Origin: a bacterium
Lineage (GTDB): Bacteria; Chlamydiota; Chlamydiia; Chlamydiales; JAFEGQ01
Reading direction: 5' to 3'
Assembly (NCBI GenBank): GCA_021809305.1
Contig: JAKBAF010000048.1
Location: 1 to 8,032 of the forward strand
Length of the DNA stretch: 8,032 bases
In this document: piece after piece, positions 6,111-8,032 of the stretch
Layout of the letters: the number at the start of each line of letters is the position of its first letter
Numbering within the stretch: position 1 is the first letter of the stretch
Translations under genes and position numbers: made by a program
Notes under the pieces: model-generated
Database searches by the model: none
What the model was told of the DNA's origin: nothing
Seen by the model: only the letters and a program-made list of their open reading frames with translations

Positions 6111-7577
6111 ATGGCTCTCTTTAGGAAAAAATGGCCCCTCTCAGCTTTGCTCGTCTTGACAAGCTGCATGGTTTCGCTGCCAAAACAGCAGCAGACGGAG
6201 AACTTGATCACCCAGCCCACATTGAATCAGAGCGTGAATGAGAGCCTAGAAACCCCTTTTTTCTCTATTGGGGAGTGGCCAAGTGCAGAGTGGTGGGAGG
6301 TCTTTAATTCTCCGGAGCTCAATTTTCTGATTGGAGTAGCGCTTCAGCAAAACCCTTCATTGCAAGAGGTAAGGCGGCGCATTGAGTATGCCAAGCAAGA
6401 GGCTGTTATCGCCCGCTCTCGTCTCTTTCCCTTTATCTCCTTTGATGCTGATGACGACTGGCAGTATTTGAGCAAGAATGGCCTCTACCGAGCGCTGAAC
6501 CCAAACATTCCTATCGCGCCCAATCTGATCGATATTAAGTTAAATTTTAGCTATGAATTCGATTTTTGGGGGCAGAATCGCAACCTCTTTACAGCGGCGC
6601 TTGGCGAGTTTAGAGCGCAAGAGGCCGAGGCGCAGGAGGTCAAACTTGTGATCACAACAGCTGTTGCTCAAAGCTATTTTGCCCTCAAGACAAACATCCT
6701 GCGCAAAGGCCTCTTTGAGAGGCTAGCTAAAATTCGCGAGGAGGTCTTGAACTTGCAAGAGCGCCTTCGGAAAAGCGCCCTTCTCTCGGCTCTCCCGCCC
6801 CTCTTTTCGCAGGAGAGCAGCCGTGTGGCCCTGCAGGAGGTTGTCGGAATCGATGAGGAGATAGCCATTGATCAGCACCTACTGAATGCCTTAACCGGCA
6901 ATGGGCCCGATGCGCCCCTTTGTATTGATGCAACGCTTGCCCCTCTGCCAGCCACTATCGCCATTCCTAGGACCCTCTCCCTTGACCTGCTCGCAAGAAG
7001 GCCCGATTTAATGGTACAGATCTGGCGCTCAAAAGCGCTTGCTGATCGGGTGGGGGCTGCAATTGCTGACTTCTTTCCAAACATCGATATCACAGCATTT
7101 GTTGGTTTTGAGAGTGTCCGGGCCCTGCGCCTCTTTAGTCTAAGTAGCGCAACCTTTGGGGTGAAGCCCGCCCTCCATCTGCCAATTTTTACAGCGGGAG
7201 CCATCCGCGCTAACGTGAGAGCTACTAAAGCTAAATTTGACGCAGCGATCTTTGAGTACAACAACTTGGTCTTAAAGAGTGCGCAGGAGGTGGCCGACCT
7301 GCTTGTGGTAGCTGAGTCTATTTTTGCGCAAAAGCAAGAGCAGGAGGAGATCGTGCGGGCGGCCAAGGCCCGCTACACGATCGCCATCCTCCGTCTCCAG
7401 AAGGGGCTCGATAGTTTACTGCAAACCTACGCTATTGAGGAGGAGCTGATCCAAAGAGAGTTAGATGATGTCGACCTACTCTACAACCAGTATCTTGCAG
7501 CCATTCGGTTGATCAAGGCGCTCGGAGGAGGCTACCTCTCTCCCTGCATCCCTTTGCAAGCAGGGGAGTGCTCTTAA
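6111..7577 (+). CDS. Outer-membrane efflux factor lipoprotein, NodT/OprM (TolC superfamily)
   Basis: A 488-residue RND/MFS-pump outer-membrane factor, the channel-tunnel through which a tripartite pump expels its substrate. I chose ATG 6111 because GAGG lies 6 nt upstream and because it gives a clean lipoprotein signal (MALFRKKWPLSALLVLTSC, Cys19, lipobox LTSC); a TTG at 6075 would add 12 residues and no ribosome site. Family hallmarks are WWEVFNSPELNFLI, ALQQNPSLQEVRRRI, YEFDFWGQN (148-156), and the second-repeat signature LLARRPDL (293-300) followed by GAAIADFFPNIDITAFVGF, as in NodT-type proteins. The two halves are the usual internal duplication, each giving coiled-coil helices and beta-strands. 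Length fits the family. It is the first gene of an operon with the EmrA-like gene 2 bp downstream, so it is most likely the dedicated channel of an EmrAB-type exporter. Substrate is unknown. Confidence 0.94.
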   Translation: MALFRKKWPLSALLVLTSCMVSLPKQQQTENLITQPTLNQSVNESLETPFFSIGEWPSAEWWEVFNSPELNFLIGVALQQNPSLQEVRRRIEYAKQEAVIARSRLFPFISFDADDDWQYLSKNGLYRALNPNIPIAPNLIDIKLNFSYEFDFWGQNRNLFTAALGEFRAQEAEAQEVKLVITTAVAQSYFALKTNILRKGLFERLAKIREEVLNLQERLRKSALLSALPPLFSQESSRVALQEVVGIDEEIAIDQHLLNALTGNGPDAPLCIDATLAPLPATIAIPRTLSLDLLARRPDLMVQIWRSKALADRVGAAIADFFPNIDITAFVGFESVRALRLFSLSSATFGVKPALHLPIFTAGAIRANVRATKAKFDAAIFEYNNLVLKSAQEVADLLVVAESIFAQKQEQEEIVRAAKARYTIAILRLQKGLDSLLQTYAIEEELIQRELDDVDLLYNQYLAAIRLIKALGGGYLSPCIPLQAGECS

Positions 7578-7579
7578 AG

Positions 7580-8032
7580 ATGGTAGATGGGGAAGCTGCA
7601 GCACCTCCTACACGGCGTAGCCGGAGAAAGATGGCCCTTTTTTTCTGGGGAGCAGTGCTTCTCCTTATCATTATAGGCGCGCTTCTTTGGCTCTTTTTCG
7701 TTCGCTTTGTTGCCTACACAGATGATGCCTACGTCCAGGGAAACCAGGTCTTTATTACCCCCTTGCGCCCCGGTTTTGTCACGGCTATTCATACCGATGA
7801 TACCTTTCTTGTTCGCAAGGGAGAGCTCCTTGTTGAGCTCGATCGAACCGATGCGCAGATTGCGCTTGATGGGGCTAAAGCCAGTCTCGCGCAGGTCGTT
7901 CGGGATATTTGCAATACGATCCATCAGGTCTTCGCCTATCAAGCTGAGATCGAGGTAAGAAAAGCTGAGCTTATCCGTGCGGCGCAAGACTACAAGCATC
8001 GAGATGATGTCTTGGCGATAGAGGGTGTCTCT
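7580..8032 (+). CDS. emrA: EmrA/HlyD-type membrane fusion protein, 3'-truncated by window edge
   Basis: The first 151 residues of a periplasmic adaptor that links an inner-membrane pump to the outer-membrane factor. It has a short basic cytoplasmic tail (residues 1-17, TRRSRRK), one membrane anchor (about 18-41), and then the EmrA signature YTDDAYVQGNQV (46-57). The first half of the biotinyl-lipoyl-like domain follows (TPLRPGFV, then VRKGELLVELDRTDAQIAL, about 60-96). From about 97 the sequence is charged and helical, the rising arm of the coiled-coil hairpin that contacts the outer-membrane factor. The ATG is 2 bp after the stop of the previous gene, so the two are probably co-transcribed and translationally coupled; GGGGAG within the end of the preceding gene, about 12 nt upstream, is the only ribosome-site candidate. 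An EmrB-like MFS pump is expected next but is not visible. Confidence 0.92.
   Translation, partial: MVDGEAAAPPTRRSRRKMALFFWGAVLLLIIIGALLWLFFVRFVAYTDDAYVQGNQVFITPLRPGFVTAIHTDDTFLVRKGELLVELDRTDAQIALDGAKASLAQVVRDICNTIHQVFAYQAEIEVRKAELIRAAQDYKHRDDVLAIEGVS

Noticed and set aside
6872..7366. 164-codon open frame on the minus strand
   Set aside because: It is antisense to the conserved second half of the outer-membrane factor; its Arg/Ala/Ser-rich translation is typical of a shadow frame.
7574..7999. 141-codon open frame on the minus strand
   Set aside because: It is antisense to the clear EmrA-type gene and has no recognisable domain.
1..8032. Mobile element, CRISPR array or prophage remnant
   Set aside because: No transposase, integrase, terminal repeats, regularly spaced repeats or phage-like genes are visible.

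Overview
The window looks like ordinary chromosomal DNA from a Gram-negative bacterium. Two and probably three proteins carry lipoprotein signal peptides, one of them is an outer-membrane efflux channel, and the genes are tightly packed in both orientations. G+C is moderate, around 50% by eye and not computed. Amoeba-associated groups such as environmental Chlamydiae or Legionellales are possible hosts, but nothing here is diagnostic and I do not assign a taxon.

Layout, left to right. (1) Positions 1-895, minus strand: the first 298 residues of a DUF1254/DUF1214-family lipoprotein whose C-terminus lies beyond the left edge. It is open across the whole stretch with no stop or frameshift. (2) A 167-bp divergent intergenic region. 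(3) 1063-3903, plus strand: a complete AcnA-type aconitase with all three Fe-S cysteines and an unusually long acidic linker. (4) 3915-5168, minus strand: a 12-helix major facilitator superfamily transporter, convergent with the aconitase gene and only 11 bp from it. (5) 5169-6110: a looser region holding one small orphan gene for a probable secreted lipoprotein (5573-5836, minus), a terminator-like hairpin behind it, a candidate promoter in front of it, and several inverted repeats between it and the next operon. (6) 6111-8032, plus strand: an efflux operon with an outer-membrane factor lipoprotein (NodT type) followed 2 bp later by the start of an EmrA/HlyD-type membrane fusion protein cut by the right edge. 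The inner-membrane pump, probably an EmrB-like MFS protein, is expected just downstream but cannot be seen.

Functionally, the aconitase serves the TCA cycle. The outer-membrane factor and EmrA-like protein should form the outer-membrane and periplasmic parts of one tripartite drug or toxin exporter. The MFS protein and the DUF1254 lipoprotein are separate single-gene units of unknown substrate.

I found no convincing new multi-gene system, mobile element, CRISPR array, tRNA or rRNA. The most interesting parts are the inverted repeats between the small lipoprotein gene and the efflux operon, the 30-bp hairpin behind the small gene, the extended acidic linker in the aconitase, and the 9-nt homopolymer inside the MFS gene.
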